64,000 nucleotides of DNA from Paraflavitalea sp. CAU 1676 (GCF_029223285.1 NZ_JARHUJ010000002.1:744001-808000); one strand, 5' to 3'. Positions 51,031 to 60,453 are shown, counted from the stretch's first letter. Program-made: numbers and translations. Notes: generated from the sequence alone by a model not told the origin.

Positions 51031-52018
51031 CGGCTGGTTAAAAAGTACCGGCAGCCTTGTCAATCAACAGCCAGGGCCACTTAGCATTATGGTGCGAAAG
51101 GAAGTTGCGGATCATATCCGTAGCTGGCGCTTCATCGTACTCCTGGCCTTGCTTTTACTTACTTTTATCGCAACGATGTATGTGTCGCTGACCAATCTAA
51201 AGGCTGCTGTGGCGAATGAAAACGATCCCGACCGTTTATTCCTTTACCTCAAACTGCTTACTACTTCGGATGGTTCGCTGCCCACCTTCCACATTTTTGT
51301 CAGCTTTCTGGGTGCGTTGCTTGGCATCAGCCTGGGCTTTGATGCCGTCAATGCAGAACAGAACAACGGCACGATGACGCGGCTGATGGCGCAACCCGTT
51401 TACCGGGACCAGTTGCTGTTGAGTAAGTTCCTGGGGGCACTCACGATCGTATCTGCTTTGTTTCTTTCTTTGGCGCTGCTGATGATCGGGGCTGGTCTTC
51501 TTATCACCGGCGTAAGCCTTGAGGCGGAGGAGTTTTTCCGGATCATGAGTTTCGTTGTGCTGACCGTACTGTATGTCGGTTTCTGGCTTGCGCTTTCGAT
51601 CCTGTTTTCGGTGAAGTTTCGCCAGGCGACGACTTCCGCGCTTACTGCCATAGGCGTTTGGTTGTTCTTTACCATTTTTTACCGAATCGTCATCAGCATG
51701 GTAGTGAAAGGATTTTTCCCAGATCCAGTATATCTTTCGGAAGCAGATGTGCTCTGGTACAATAATCTCCTGCTGGACCTGCTGCGTCTTGCTCCAAGCC
51801 AGTTGTATACCGATGCAACGACCACCTTGCTGATGCCTTCTGTACGCAGTCTGGGGCCGCTGACCGTTGAACAAATGGCTGGCGCTATACCCAAACCGCT
51901 GCCTTTCAGAGAAAGTGTGCTGATCGTGTGGCCACAGGTTTGCGGACTTGTTGCAGCCATCGCCGTGTGCTTTACCCTAACCTATTACTGGTTTATGAGA
52001 CGTGAAATACGGAGCTAG
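50966..52018 (+). CDS. ABC-2 type transporter permease
   Basis: 350 residues with about six transmembrane segments (near 55-75, 105-125, 155-180, 190-210, 220-245, 322-342). The long loop between helices five and six carries polar residues. The start lies inside the ATPase gene (65-base overlap). A later start at residue 42 (MVRKEVADHIRSW) is possible and would remove the overlap. A strong 16-bp inverted repeat follows the stop and may terminate the operon. Confidence 0.88.
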   Translation: MKRMVNPAVYFNDLFSGKLKNSGWLKSTGSLVNQQPGPLSIMVRKEVADHIRSWRFIVLLALLLLTFIATMYVSLTNLKAAVANENDPDRLFLYLKLLTTSDGSLPTFHIFVSFLGALLGISLGFDAVNAEQNNGTMTRLMAQPVYRDQLLLSKFLGALTIVSALFLSLALLMIGAGLLITGVSLEAEEFFRIMSFVVLTVLYVGFWLALSILFSVKFRQATTSALTAIGVWLFFTIFYRIVISMVVKGFFPDPVYLSEADVLWYNNLLLDLLRLAPSQLYTDATTTLLMPSVRSLGPLTVEQMAGAIPKPLPFRESVLIVWPQVCGLVAAIAVCFTLTYYWFMRREIRS

Positions 52019-52040
52019 GGGCCTACACAGAGCGCCTTAA

Positions 52041-52102
52041 GGCGGCAAGATCGTTGACTGGCTTTTGACCCGGGTTATTCCGCAGCCAACGATCCTGCCG
52101 CC
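52041..52102. repeat. Long inverted repeat after the ABC operon
   Basis: GGCGGCAAGATCGTTG (52041-52056) and CAACGATCCTGCCGCC (52087-52102) pair over 16 bases with one mismatch, loop 30. There is no T-run, so it may be an RNA-stabilising structure or part of a repeat. The adjacent 52116-52169 belongs to the dispersed repeat described at 46918. Confidence 0.6.
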
Positions 52103-52172
52103 CATTGTATGGCGCGTGGGAGATGTGCGTGGGGTAGGATAGCAAGCCGCATTAATAGGTGGGGGGCGCAGG

Positions 52173-53789
52173 TCACACCAACGCCAATACCGAATGCTGT
52201 GATCTGGCCATGATCGGTAAGCCTGCTATTTCGTTCTTTTGTAATGCGCGTTCCAACGCTTCTTCATCAATATCCAACACCGGTGCAAAAGCTTTAATGA
52301 ATTCTACCTCCAACGTAAAAGAGTTCAACAGGCCGATGCCTGCCACCGCTCTCGTGAGTTCACCATCGTATCCAAGCAACCCATGAATTCCCAGCTCCCG
52401 GACCTGCTTAAACGCCTGCGGCCAATCTGCTTCGCGGGCATTAAGGGTGCATAATGGACCGTACAGATGTTCCTGCACCGTCTTTACCTGTGGGGATACG
52501 ATATTCCAGATGGTATTTACCAGGCCATCACTATCGAGCTTCCGGGAGATGGTCTCAAAAAGGCCGTCAGAGATATCCTTGTTGGCGACATGTCTTTTGG
52601 CGAGTTCCAGATCCCGGTCTTCAAACGCACCAAACGACGACAGTAAATAGGTGCGCTGACCGATGCCAAGTATGGACAGGAGGCCATGTGCCTTGCGACC
52701 GGCCATGATGTACAATTTTCCTTCCCGTTGATTCGCAAGTTCCGGTGAAACTGTAGTATAAATATTTTCGCCTGTGTCCTTATTGATTACCTGGACGGTA
52801 TGATCAGCATCGGCTTCCAGGCGCACCTCCATGACCCCTAATACACATTGCGCACGTTCTTCCAGCAGCATATAGGTCCAGGTCGCCAGATTTTCGTAAT
52901 TGGCGCCTTTTGTAAAATCTTCCACTGTTGCTTGTTCAAAAATAAAATTAGCTTCTTCCTCTATTTCACTGTTCGAATTGATGCTGGCGACATCCACTTT
53001 TCCCTGTTCTGCGGAGTCAATCCATAAGGCTACCTTACTTTCAAGATCTTGAAACGACAATAGGCTGGCGACCCGATTCAATAAATAATTGGAGATGTTC
53101 TCCGCCGCATGCACTTCGCTGTGAGCCGGCTTCAACAACGCCAGCACCAATCCGGGATCGTCGTAAATATAGCTCCGGAGGTAGGAAAGAAACAGATCAC
53201 GGTCAACAAAGCCATTATACGCCCCGGCCATCTGTTTCCACAATGATTTAATCGAAAGGTATCCGATCGCATATGGATCAAAACCTGTTTTGGCATAAAT
53301 GCCTGCTTTCCGTTCCACCAAGTGAGGACTTCGCCGCAACTTTTGCAACATGCCCTGGAGAAGGATCTCCGGGCGGCCGTCTGTATCTACAGCAGGTGCA
53401 AAAAACAAGCACGATGCAGTGAGTGTCTGCGACATAAAAGCAGACGCTCCCGGATAGGCATCAAACTCCGCGAACAGGGAAAGTCCCTCGGTGATCGGTT
53501 CCAGCAACAACATGGCTGTCATGCATCGAACATAATCGTCAAAAGCGGAATCACCGGAAAGGACCCGGTTACCGGCTCTTAACCTAAGAAACGCAAGGGC
53601 AGCTCCCACACGCGAGTCGAAACACCAGCGATGCGTCCACTCGTGCAGAAAATTTGCCAGCAGCTCACTGCCAACGACCGGCCGTGCTTTTACCCAATTC
53701 AGGTAATCGGGTAAATCAAAATCAGCGATCAGCATTTCGTTGGTAGAAGGATCTACATAACTACGAAGCCGTTCCTTTTGATGATCCAT
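52173..53789 (-). CDS. HExxH metallopeptidase-like protein of a three-gene operon
   Basis: 538 residues, no signal peptide. Zinc motif NFLHEWTHRWCFD (His49, Glu50, His53) and a candidate third ligand in PITEGLSLFAEFD (Glu101) make a gluzincin-like N-terminal domain. The long C-terminal part is helical with a beta insertion (about 315-400, where VMEVRLEADADHTVQVIN begins). Its start lies 29 bases inside the preceding gene. It is the third gene after a membrane hydrolase and an EACC1-like protein. An effector or processing protease is a fair guess. Confidence 0.65.
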   Translation of the reverse strand: MDHQKERLRSYVDPSTNEMLIADFDLPDYLNWVKARPVVGSELLANFLHEWTHRWCFDSRVGAALAFLRLRAGNRVLSGDSAFDDYVRCMTAMLLLEPITEGLSLFAEFDAYPGASAFMSQTLTASCLFFAPAVDTDGRPEILLQGMLQKLRRSPHLVERKAGIYAKTGFDPYAIGYLSIKSLWKQMAGAYNGFVDRDLFLSYLRSYIYDDPGLVLALLKPAHSEVHAAENISNYLLNRVASLLSFQDLESKVALWIDSAEQGKVDVASINSNSEIEEEANFIFEQATVEDFTKGANYENLATWTYMLLEERAQCVLGVMEVRLEADADHTVQVINKDTGENIYTTVSPELANQREGKLYIMAGRKAHGLLSILGIGQRTYLLSSFGAFEDRDLELAKRHVANKDISDGLFETISRKLDSDGLVNTIWNIVSPQVKTVQEHLYGPLCTLNAREADWPQAFKQVRELGIHGLLGYDGELTRAVAGIGLLNSFTLEVEFIKAFAPVLDIDEEALERALQKNEIAGLPIMARSQHSVLALV

Positions 53790-54150
53790 CGAGTTTGCTT
53801 TTTAGAATCGATTCAATTTGAGAAGCACTCGCAGCCCCTTCGTCGTAGGATGATCGACTAAAATCAATGGATTCCGAAGTACCATCTTTCGATACTTTCT
53901 TGTAGGAGAAGGTCTCCGTGCGCTTACTCTTTTGTTTGGCCAGCCAAAGTGCCACCAGCGAAAGTACCGCCGGTGTTACCTGGAGTACTACCTGGAGCAA
54001 ACTTGGTTCTCCCAGTTTTGCACCTGCGAGGGCAGACGACGACGAGTCCATTATCCCGTCCCCTGCACCTTTTCCTGTAAGCTCGGCTTTCAGCTCTTCG
54101 AGTTGCAAAGCCGACAGGCCATCGATTTTCAGCATTTCGTTGTCATTCAT
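53761..54150 (-). CDS. EACC1-like small membrane protein
   Basis: 129 residues. A helical start (LSALQLEELKAELTGKG) precedes one membrane helix (about 52-70, VVLQVTPAVLSLVALWLAKQ). A small beta-alpha tail follows (FSYKKVSKDGTSESIDFSRS, then ASQIESILKSKL). The order (membrane helix, basic residues, short strand pair with DG turn, final helix) resembles the effector-associated constant component EACC1 of bacterial conflict systems. That match is from memory of the pattern and tentative. It overlaps both neighbours. Confidence 0.5.
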   Translation of the reverse strand: MNDNEMLKIDGLSALQLEELKAELTGKGAGDGIMDSSSSALAGAKLGEPSLLQVVLQVTPAVLSLVALWLAKQKSKRTETFSYKKVSKDGTSESIDFSRSSYDEGAASASQIESILKSKLDGSSKGTAS

Positions 54151-55426
54151 TATTGAAAGTTATTTGAGGTTGCTCCTGGTGGTTACCGGCCTGATCTAGT
54201 TGTTTACTAGCCGGTTTCGTGTAAATCATATTGTCCTTGTTCATGCGTTCATACAGTCTGCGCAGGCAACTGGATCCATCGGGGTAATGATCCCAATAAT
54301 GCTGATGCGCTTTTATGGAATACATGGTCATGTAATCGAGCCAGTTGAATTGGCTCATATTGGTTAGTTCATAGTAAATGTTGGATGGAAGTACGTGGTG
54401 TTTAAGAAAACTGTATTCCGCATCACCTTCGGTATTGCCATGCCTGAAATTGGACGCCAGCGCATCGGAGTTGGAGTATATGTTGTACCAGTGAACCAGG
54501 GAATTGGCGAGCAACTCCGTTCTACCGGTAAAATAGACCGGGTAATAGTTGGACAGGAATTCATACGGACAACCGATGGTAATCAGGGCTTCTACATCCT
54601 TCAGCCGGCCGGCAGGATCATTACCATAGGGAAATAACGCATCGATGCTGAGAATGGTACCAAAGCTATACGAATGAAAATGGATCTTGCATCCCTTTTC
54701 GCGCTCTGCAATGTGCTCAATTAATTGTTCGAGCCTTCCCACCAGTATCTGCCGCCTTTCGCCAAAGCGGAGATAATAATCGACACAAACAAATTCCGTA
54801 GCGAGCGAGGTGATCAATGATTTCGATTGCGGTATCAGCGCAAACAAACAGGCAGAAGCTGACAGGATGAGGGCCGAGAGGCTGGTTATCCAGGCAGGGA
54901 TTTTCAAGTCGCCGAAGGCTGCGACCTCTTTCAACTGCGTTATTTTGACGAGCACGCCAATGGCGGAGGGTATCAGCAAAACGCCCAATATGGCAATCAG
55001 CAGGAATATGGAGAAGGCATACAACGATTGAAGCCTTAAGCGGAAGGAATAATTCTTGTGTTCGGCGGGCTTAATGAGTCGCCACACCATCAACGGGAAC
55101 ATTCTCAGCACGGTCATCAATATTAACCAGGATTTGTTGACGATGGTGCTGTTCTTAAAGGTCTCGGTGAGGATACCGGAATATTGGAAGTCGTATAATA
55201 TGTATTCCAGCTTATCCTTGTCGCCGGTACGCGAATAGATGGATACTTTGGTCGTTTGACAAACTTCATCACTCTGGTAGCGATCGGTTTCTACTTTGGT
55301 GAAAAAGGTGAGGGAAGCATCGCCGGCGTTTTGGTCCATTTCGTTCTTTAGCCGGGTAGCATATTTAACCACCGACTCCTGGCGAAATGATTCCCCGAGC
55401 CCGGGAATGTAGAGACCTACTTTCAT
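54143..55426 (-). CDS. Membrane-embedded alpha/beta hydrolase-like protein
   Basis: 427 residues. The first strand and turn (VGLYIPGLGESFRQESVVKY) and the nucleophile elbow KIHFHSYSFGTILSIDAL (Ser254 in SxSxG) indicate an alpha/beta hydrolase of lipase type. Three membrane helices are inserted between them (about 99-116, 136-160, 178-198). A His in HYWDHYPDG could complete a triad. It may act on membrane lipids. It is the first gene of the operon and overlaps the EACC1-like gene by 8 bases. Confidence 0.65.
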   Translation of the reverse strand: MKVGLYIPGLGESFRQESVVKYATRLKNEMDQNAGDASLTFFTKVETDRYQSDEVCQTTKVSIYSRTGDKDKLEYILYDFQYSGILTETFKNSTIVNKSWLILMTVLRMFPLMVWRLIKPAEHKNYSFRLRLQSLYAFSIFLLIAILGVLLIPSAIGVLVKITQLKEVAAFGDLKIPAWITSLSALILSASACLFALIPQSKSLITSLATEFVCVDYYLRFGERRQILVGRLEQLIEHIAEREKGCKIHFHSYSFGTILSIDALFPYGNDPAGRLKDVEALITIGCPYEFLSNYYPVYFTGRTELLANSLVHWYNIYSNSDALASNFRHGNTEGDAEYSFLKHHVLPSNIYYELTNMSQFNWLDYMTMYSIKAHQHYWDHYPDGSSCLRRLYERMNKDNMIYTKPASKQLDQAGNHQEQPQITFNNE

Positions 55427-55648
55427 GATAGAGGTTTAGTTAGCTTGTTGAAAGTTGAGTCAAATCCCTGAACCTAACCACGTGAAAAACACGGTATTTG
55501 GGGAGGAGAGGGGGATCGGTTGGGTAGATAGCGGGGAAATAGGGGGTAGGGCCGGAAAAAGGGATGGAGGCCTTATCTGATAGAGCCGAAGCTCGGCCTG
55601 GCGGCTTTTGCTGGTCTGGCCCAGGTTGATGCCATTATTATGGGAGCT

Positions 55649-56098
55649 CTAAAACACTTGATTGGGATGCCTGGTCTCTTTAATATGCGCGTGACCATCT
55701 TTCGGAGGCACGATGCTTCTTATCTTTTTCGACAACTCCTTACTACATCCGATAACTCCATCATTAAAAATGTGAACCTTGTCGCCCATGGTCAGTATGT
55801 ACAAATCTCCTTCAGGTACAGCAGAGGAAAACACCCCTTGAAACCAGACCCTGATCTTCCCGCACTTATCACACATGAAATACGCTTTATCTATATCTGC
55901 TTTTATTAATCTTCCCACCTTCGCCGAATCTAACAGTTGGATGTTACAATCATCAAGAACTGCTATATCGTCCAAATAAATTGATAAAGTATCCTGTTGC
56001 AGTGTTATAAACTGAAACACTTCCTTCTTGTCATTATGTTGCGCTTCTATACTAAAAAAAGATAATAAACAGGTCGCTGCCAGGATTAAGCACCTCAT
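55649..56098 (-). CDS. Small secreted hypothetical protein
   Basis: 149 residues with a signal peptide (MRCLILAATCLLSFFSIEAQ). The mature part is beta-rich and contains CNIQLLDSAK and FMCDKCGKIRVWFQG, where a CxxC pair could be a disulfide or metal site. No recognised family. It is divergent from the NamZ gene and has no obvious operon partner. Confidence 0.6.
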   Translation of the reverse strand: MRCLILAATCLLSFFSIEAQHNDKKEVFQFITLQQDTLSIYLDDIAVLDDCNIQLLDSAKVGRLIKADIDKAYFMCDKCGKIRVWFQGVFSSAVPEGDLYILTMGDKVHIFNDGVIGCSKELSKKIRSIVPPKDGHAHIKETRHPNQVF

Positions 56099-56316
56099 AG
56101 AATGTCGCCCATTAGTAAATGCAAGCGTTCGAAATATACGGCTATTTCTTCGAAGATCGGAGAAGCTTCACCATCTGCGATCTTTTGCACTCAGCACAAA
56201 CATACATGCTTCTTTCGAACAGGCCCGCAGCACAAATACGCACAAAATGCTATGTGTTAATTTCCTAATTTGCACTGGTTGCCTGGAACCATTTCTGCCT
56301 GGCACTTTTGGTAACA

Positions 56317-57567
56317 ATGAAACTCCAAACATTCAAGAAGATGAGATCTATTTCCATACTTTTTCTAGCCCTTCTCGCGATCAGCACTACTACCTGTACA
56401 GCACAAGGAACTTCGACAAAGCAAGGCGCTTCTACAAAGCGGGGCATTATTACCGGTGCCGACCAGACTGAAAAATACTTGCGCTACCTAAAAGGAAAGC
56501 GCGTTGGCCTGGTGGCCAACCAGAGCTCTCAGATCGGCAACAAAAGCAGCGTAGACAGCCTACTGAGCCTTGGCATCAACATTGTAAAAGTATTTGGACC
56601 CGAGCATGGCTTTCGGGGTAATGCCAGTAATGGCGCCGTGGTGAACGATGAGAAAGATGCCAAAACCGGCATCCCCATCATCTCTCTATATGGCAAAAAC
56701 GAAAAGCCCACCGCAGCACAGCTGGCGGATATCGACCTGATGGTCTTCGATATTCAGGATGTAGGCTGCCGCTACTATACCAACATCAACACCCTTGAGC
56801 ATGTGATGGAAGGGTGTGCAGAAAACAACAAAGAACTGCTGATCCTTGACAGGCCCAATCCCAACGCCTATGTTGTCGACGGACCGGTCATGACGGAGGA
56901 TAGATTTAAATCGGCCATCGGGATACACAATACGCCTATGACCCATGGCATGACCATAGGCGAATTTGCACAATACCTGAATGGCGAAGGGTATCTTGAG
57001 AAACCGTGCAAAATACAGATCATAAAAGTTGCCAACTACGATCATGACATGCCTTATGTTTTACCGATCAATCCCTCCCCGAATTTAAATACACAACAAG
57101 CCGTGATGCTGTTCCCGAGCTTATGCATGTTTGAAGGAACAGCTATCAATGAGGGCCGGGGAACTTATATGCCATTTACGATATTGGGGGCACCTGCGTT
57201 GAAGGACAAGTATACTTTCTCTTACAAACCAGTGAGCATTCCCGGCATGAGTGAGCGGCCACGCCACAAGGATTCTGTTTGCTATGGCCTTGACCTGCGC
57301 AATTATGATATTGCCAAGCTTCGGAACAGCCGCCAGATCGATTTAAAATGGTTAATTGAATTGTACAATGCCTATCCCGACAAAGCTAATTTCTTTACGC
57401 CCGGAAGAGCGAACCAGGATATTTCAGCGTTTGACCTGCGCATTGGTACCGATCAATTGAGGAAACAGATCATAGCGGGCGTTTCGGAAGCAGACATCAG
57501 AAAAAGCTGGGAACCCGGTTTGCAGAAGTTTAAAGCCATCCGGGCGAAATATCTGCTATACCCATAA
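56317..57567 (+). CDS. namZ: Exo-beta-N-acetylmuramidase NamZ-type protein (DUF1343)
   Basis: 416 residues from the ATG at 56317; a start at 56341 (MRSISILF) is equally possible and gives a cleaner signal peptide ending near TTTCTAQ. The DUF1343 core is clear: KGKRVGLVANQSSQIG, KVFGPEHGFRG, PIISLYGKNEKP, DIDLMVFDIQDVGCRYYTNI, DRPNPN, VDGPVM, SLCMFEGTAINEGRGTYMPF and the NFFTPGRANQDISAFDLRI-like C-terminus. NamZ removes terminal N-acetylmuramic acid from peptidoglycan fragments in the periplasm, usually for cell-wall recycling. It is a single gene with a terminator. Confidence 0.9.
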   Translation: MKLQTFKKMRSISILFLALLAISTTTCTAQGTSTKQGASTKRGIITGADQTEKYLRYLKGKRVGLVANQSSQIGNKSSVDSLLSLGINIVKVFGPEHGFRGNASNGAVVNDEKDAKTGIPIISLYGKNEKPTAAQLADIDLMVFDIQDVGCRYYTNINTLEHVMEGCAENNKELLILDRPNPNAYVVDGPVMTEDRFKSAIGIHNTPMTHGMTIGEFAQYLNGEGYLEKPCKIQIIKVANYDHDMPYVLPINPSPNLNTQQAVMLFPSLCMFEGTAINEGRGTYMPFTILGAPALKDKYTFSYKPVSIPGMSERPRHKDSVCYGLDLRNYDIAKLRNSRQIDLKWLIELYNAYPDKANFFTPGRANQDISAFDLRIGTDQLRKQIIAGVSEADIRKSWEPGLQKFKAIRAKYLLYP

Positions 57568-57592
57568 TCAAATAATTTGACCTTTTCTACCC

Positions 57593-57625
57593 AGCCCTAC
57601 CTTAACAGGTGGGGCTTTTGTTTTG
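57593..57625 (+). terminator. Terminator of the namZ gene
   Basis: AGCCCTACCT (57593-57602) and AGGTGGGGCT (57607-57616) form a 10-bp stem with one G-T pair and a 4-base loop, followed by TTTGTTTT. The 280 bases beyond it hold no supported gene. Confidence 0.85.
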
Positions 57626-57907
57626 GGCGAACATCCACCCGGCATAGACCGTTACTTGCTTTCCCGGCATATGGAAACATTCGCAGGAATGCCATTGGGT
57701 CTTTTGTGAAGGAATTACAAGGGGGGGAGAAACGTTGGTGGGCGCGGAGTGGGAGAGTGACCATGATAAGCTGGGGGCACAGCTGCTGTAATTCTTACCT
57801 GACTGTTCACGGTTTGGCTATTGACCCAAGCGGGTTCCTGACGGAGATTTGTACAACAACAACCTTTGGCGAACAGGATCGTGTCCTTCACTACTAAAAT
57901 CAACTGT

Positions 57908-58300
57908 ATGATACAAGGTAAAAAGCAAACCCAGGGTTTAGGCATGCCCTGGGAAAAAGAATATGGATATGCCCAGGCCTTAAAATATGGTAATACGGTT
58001 TGGGTGGCCGGGCAGGTAGGGCATGATGAGCGTGGCCAATTACAGGAAGGCATGGAGGCCCAAATGAAGCAGGCTTATGTCAACATAGAAACCCTATTGA
58101 AAGGCTTCAACATGACCATGGAGCATGTAATGGAGGAAGTGGTGTATGTGACCGATCTTGATGCTGCCTTTATCGCCCGGAAAAACCTGGGCCGTCTGGT
58201 TTTTCCAGATGCCATGGTAGTTCCCAGCACGCTCGTTGAGGTGAGGAAACTGGCCCTGCCTGGACAATTGGTTGAAATAAAGATCGTTGCCCAGGAATAG
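57908..58300 (+). CDS. RidA-family protein
   Basis: 130 residues from the ATG at 57908 (MIQGKKQTQGLGMPWE). The chorismate-mutase-like fold of RidA is evident: GYAQALKYGNTVWVAGQVGH, MKQAYVNIETLLKGFNMTME and STLVEVRKLALPGQLVEIKI. The Arg that carries out imine hydrolysis in classic RidA (before the VEV segment) appears to be Ser here, so it may belong to a Rid subgroup with a different or lost activity. Convergent with the AraC gene. Confidence 0.85.
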   Translation: MIQGKKQTQGLGMPWEKEYGYAQALKYGNTVWVAGQVGHDERGQLQEGMEAQMKQAYVNIETLLKGFNMTMEHVMEEVVYVTDLDAAFIARKNLGRLVFPDAMVVPSTLVEVRKLALPGQLVEIKIVAQE

Positions 58301-58337
58301 GGGGTCATGCTGCCGGGGCTTTCCTTCCGTTTCACGC

Positions 58338-59150
58338 CTACAGCGATCTGCCAACAAGCTGGCTGGGTGCATAGCCGAATTGTTTCTTGAAGGCAAACGA
58401 AAAATGCGACAGATTTTCAAAGCCCACTTCGTAACAGACGTCCAAAGGTTTTCTCTTCTTTTCCGTTAGTTGATAATGCGCCAGCTCCAGCCGCTTTTGC
58501 GTAAGCCAGCGTTGTGGTGTTGTGTTGAATGCCTTCTTAAAATCCCTTTTAAAGGTCGTAAGGCTTCTGCCCGTGAGGTAACCGAATTTTTCGATGGGCA
58601 GGTTGTACATAAAATGCCTTTCCATATAATCGACCAGGTTGATCTTGCCCGGCTCTTCGAAATTGGCCAGCACCTGATCAATCTCTTTGTTCAGCGTTCT
58701 GAGTATACTGATGGCTTCCGTGATCTTTATGGAAGCTATATCCTCCGGCAGTTCCTTCATATCGAAGTAGGGCAGGAGTGAAGCCAGGCAACTTTCCAGC
58801 AAGGGGTGATTGTTGAACCGGTAGATCTTCGGAGTGGTCAGCGGCTTTGTTCTTATATTCTTATTGGCATAAAACTCCCTGAGCCTATCCAACGATAAAT
58901 GCATGACAACCGTTTTATGCGGCTGTCCATCCTTTGGATAGTTGATGATGGTAGCCAATTGATTTCTGGGGATCAGGAAGATATCGCCCTTTCCAAAATA
59001 ATAGGTCGCATCCGCCTGTACGATCCTTGTTTCGCCCGAAAGGAACCATACCAGCATGTGGTGGTCGAACATCATGTCGGACTTGAAAAACCTGTCCTCA
59101 TAGCTGGAGAGCTTTATGTCGTCGGTTATGTACCGGGCTTTGTATTCCAT
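58338..59150 (-). CDS. AraC-family transcriptional regulator
   Basis: 270 residues. The N-terminal cupin-like sensor (about 1-130: LVWFLSGETRIVQADATYYF, KGDIFLIPRNQ) is followed by a linker and two HTH motifs at the C-terminus (about 170-265: PIEKFGYLTGRSLTTFKRDF, then RKPLDVCYEVGFENLSHFSF). It lies just downstream of the SDR gene on the same strand, 50 bases apart, and probably regulates it. Confidence 0.9.
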   Translation of the reverse strand: MEYKARYITDDIKLSSYEDRFFKSDMMFDHHMLVWFLSGETRIVQADATYYFGKGDIFLIPRNQLATIINYPKDGQPHKTVVMHLSLDRLREFYANKNIRTKPLTTPKIYRFNNHPLLESCLASLLPYFDMKELPEDIASIKITEAISILRTLNKEIDQVLANFEEPGKINLVDYMERHFMYNLPIEKFGYLTGRSLTTFKRDFKKAFNTTPQRWLTQKRLELAHYQLTEKKRKPLDVCYEVGFENLSHFSFAFKKQFGYAPSQLVGRSL

Positions 59151-59201
59151 ATTTTTCTTTTTACGAAGAATTCCAGCAACACAAAAATAGACAATAGCTG
59201 A

Positions 59202-60194
59202 TTAAGGATTGAATCTCAAACCTGTCATTTCCTCCGTCCATGTCCATAGTCTTTTTGCACTGGCCTCCTCCAAAGACCAGGGGTTAACACCCATTTGGCA
59301 GGCAATATCTGCGCACACCGGGGCAATGTCTCCATCTTCACAATACACGCCGCCAATTTCGTTCAACAGGGGGCTGGTTGCACACCAAACTGTCGTAGCA
59401 GCACCTTGCGGTACTGTCTTTAAGGATGCCGCCACTTCGGGCAGCAAATTGCCGGCAGCATCCACAAAACCCATTTGTTGAAACAATTCCAGCGGGGCTT
59501 CCCTCCCCAATTCTGTGCCACCGATAGAGCCGGGATGTAGGGCATATACCCTTATGCCCGATGACTGGCCACGATGATCCAGTTCCATCGAAAAGAGGTT
59601 GAGGGCCGTTTTTGATTGCCCGTATGCCTGTAAGGTTTCGTATGGCCGGTGCCGGAAATTTGGATCATCGAAATTGAAAGCGGCAAAATGATGTCCGTGT
59701 GAGGATACATTGACCACCCTGGCGCCGTTGGCTTTTGTAAGGGCCGGCCACAATTTAGCAGTGAGTTGGAAGGGTGCCAGGTAATTGGTGGCCAATTGCG
59801 ACTCGATCCCCCTGCTATCCCTGCGTAGCGGTACCCACATGATGCCCGAATTGTTGGTCAGCAGGTGCAGCGGCCTGCCGGAAGCCAGGTAACTGTCAGC
59901 AAACGCGTCTATCGATTCCGGGGACATTAAATCCAGTTGCGCTATCTCGATATTAGGAATATCCTGCAGGTTCTTCTTTGCCTTATCCATATCCCGTGCA
60001 GGAACGATCACCGTTGCTCTGGCAGTTGCCAGCGCCCGGGTAGTTTCCAGTCCGATACCTGTGTTGCCACCGGTTACGATCGCAAATCTTCCCGTAAGGT
60101 CAATGCCTTTGATGACTTCATGAATAGTTGAGTTCGCGTTGAATCCGGAAGCAATTGGTTTTTGTAACACTCCCTGGTAATTGTTCTGTTCCAT
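59202..60194 (-). CDS. Short-chain dehydrogenase/reductase
   Basis: 330 residues from the ATG at 60194 (MEQNNYQGV). The Rossmann start is GRFAIVTGGNTGIGLETTRA (TGxxxGIG). NNSG, VNVSSHG (Ser) and YGQSKTALN (Tyr-x3-Lys) complete the SDR active site. The length and HH segment (SHGHHFAAFNFDD) resemble the retinol dehydrogenase/WWOX-like group. It is an NAD(P)-dependent oxidoreductase of unknown substrate, probably under the adjacent AraC regulator. Confidence 0.9.
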   Translation of the reverse strand: MEQNNYQGVLQKPIASGFNANSTIHEVIKGIDLTGRFAIVTGGNTGIGLETTRALATARATVIVPARDMDKAKKNLQDIPNIEIAQLDLMSPESIDAFADSYLASGRPLHLLTNNSGIMWVPLRRDSRGIESQLATNYLAPFQLTAKLWPALTKANGARVVNVSSHGHHFAAFNFDDPNFRHRPYETLQAYGQSKTALNLFSMELDHRGQSSGIRVYALHPGSIGGTELGREAPLELFQQMGFVDAAGNLLPEVAASLKTVPQGAATTVWCATSPLLNEIGGVYCEDGDIAPVCADIACQMGVNPWSLEEASAKRLWTWTEEMTGLRFNP

Positions 60195-60384
60195 TTCGTT
60201 TTGTTTTTGTTGGAACAAAAGTAGAAAGCCTGCCAACCAGCGGCTTTGTTCAAAAGTCCGAATATGCTTTGTTCACAGGGCCGGGGTCATGGCCGGCCAA
60301 TGGAGACATTGTTAGCGAATAAACATCCACCCCACAGGTAACCGATGCTTAACCCGTAACCAACCCGTAACGGTTATAAATTTG

Positions 60385-60428
60385 CGCAAACAGGTGATTG
60401 CAGATATATTTGTCATCACCTGTTTGCG
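60385..60428. promoter_or_regulatory. Perfect 13-bp inverted repeat between SDR and secreted-protein genes
   Basis: CGCAAACAGGTGA (60385-60397) and TCACCTGTTTGCG (60416-60428) with an 18-base spacer. It lies 26 bases before the rightward start at 60454 and after two direct copies of AACCCGTAAC (60350-60371). It could be an operator or a leader hairpin of the downstream gene. Confidence 0.55.
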
Positions 60429-60453
60429 TTTCTTCATCAAAATAGCCAAAGCC

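Noticed and set aside
57577-57897. Open frame of 106 codons after namZ
   Set aside because: It runs through the namZ terminator hairpin, has no protein-like pattern and overlaps the RidA-like gene's leader.
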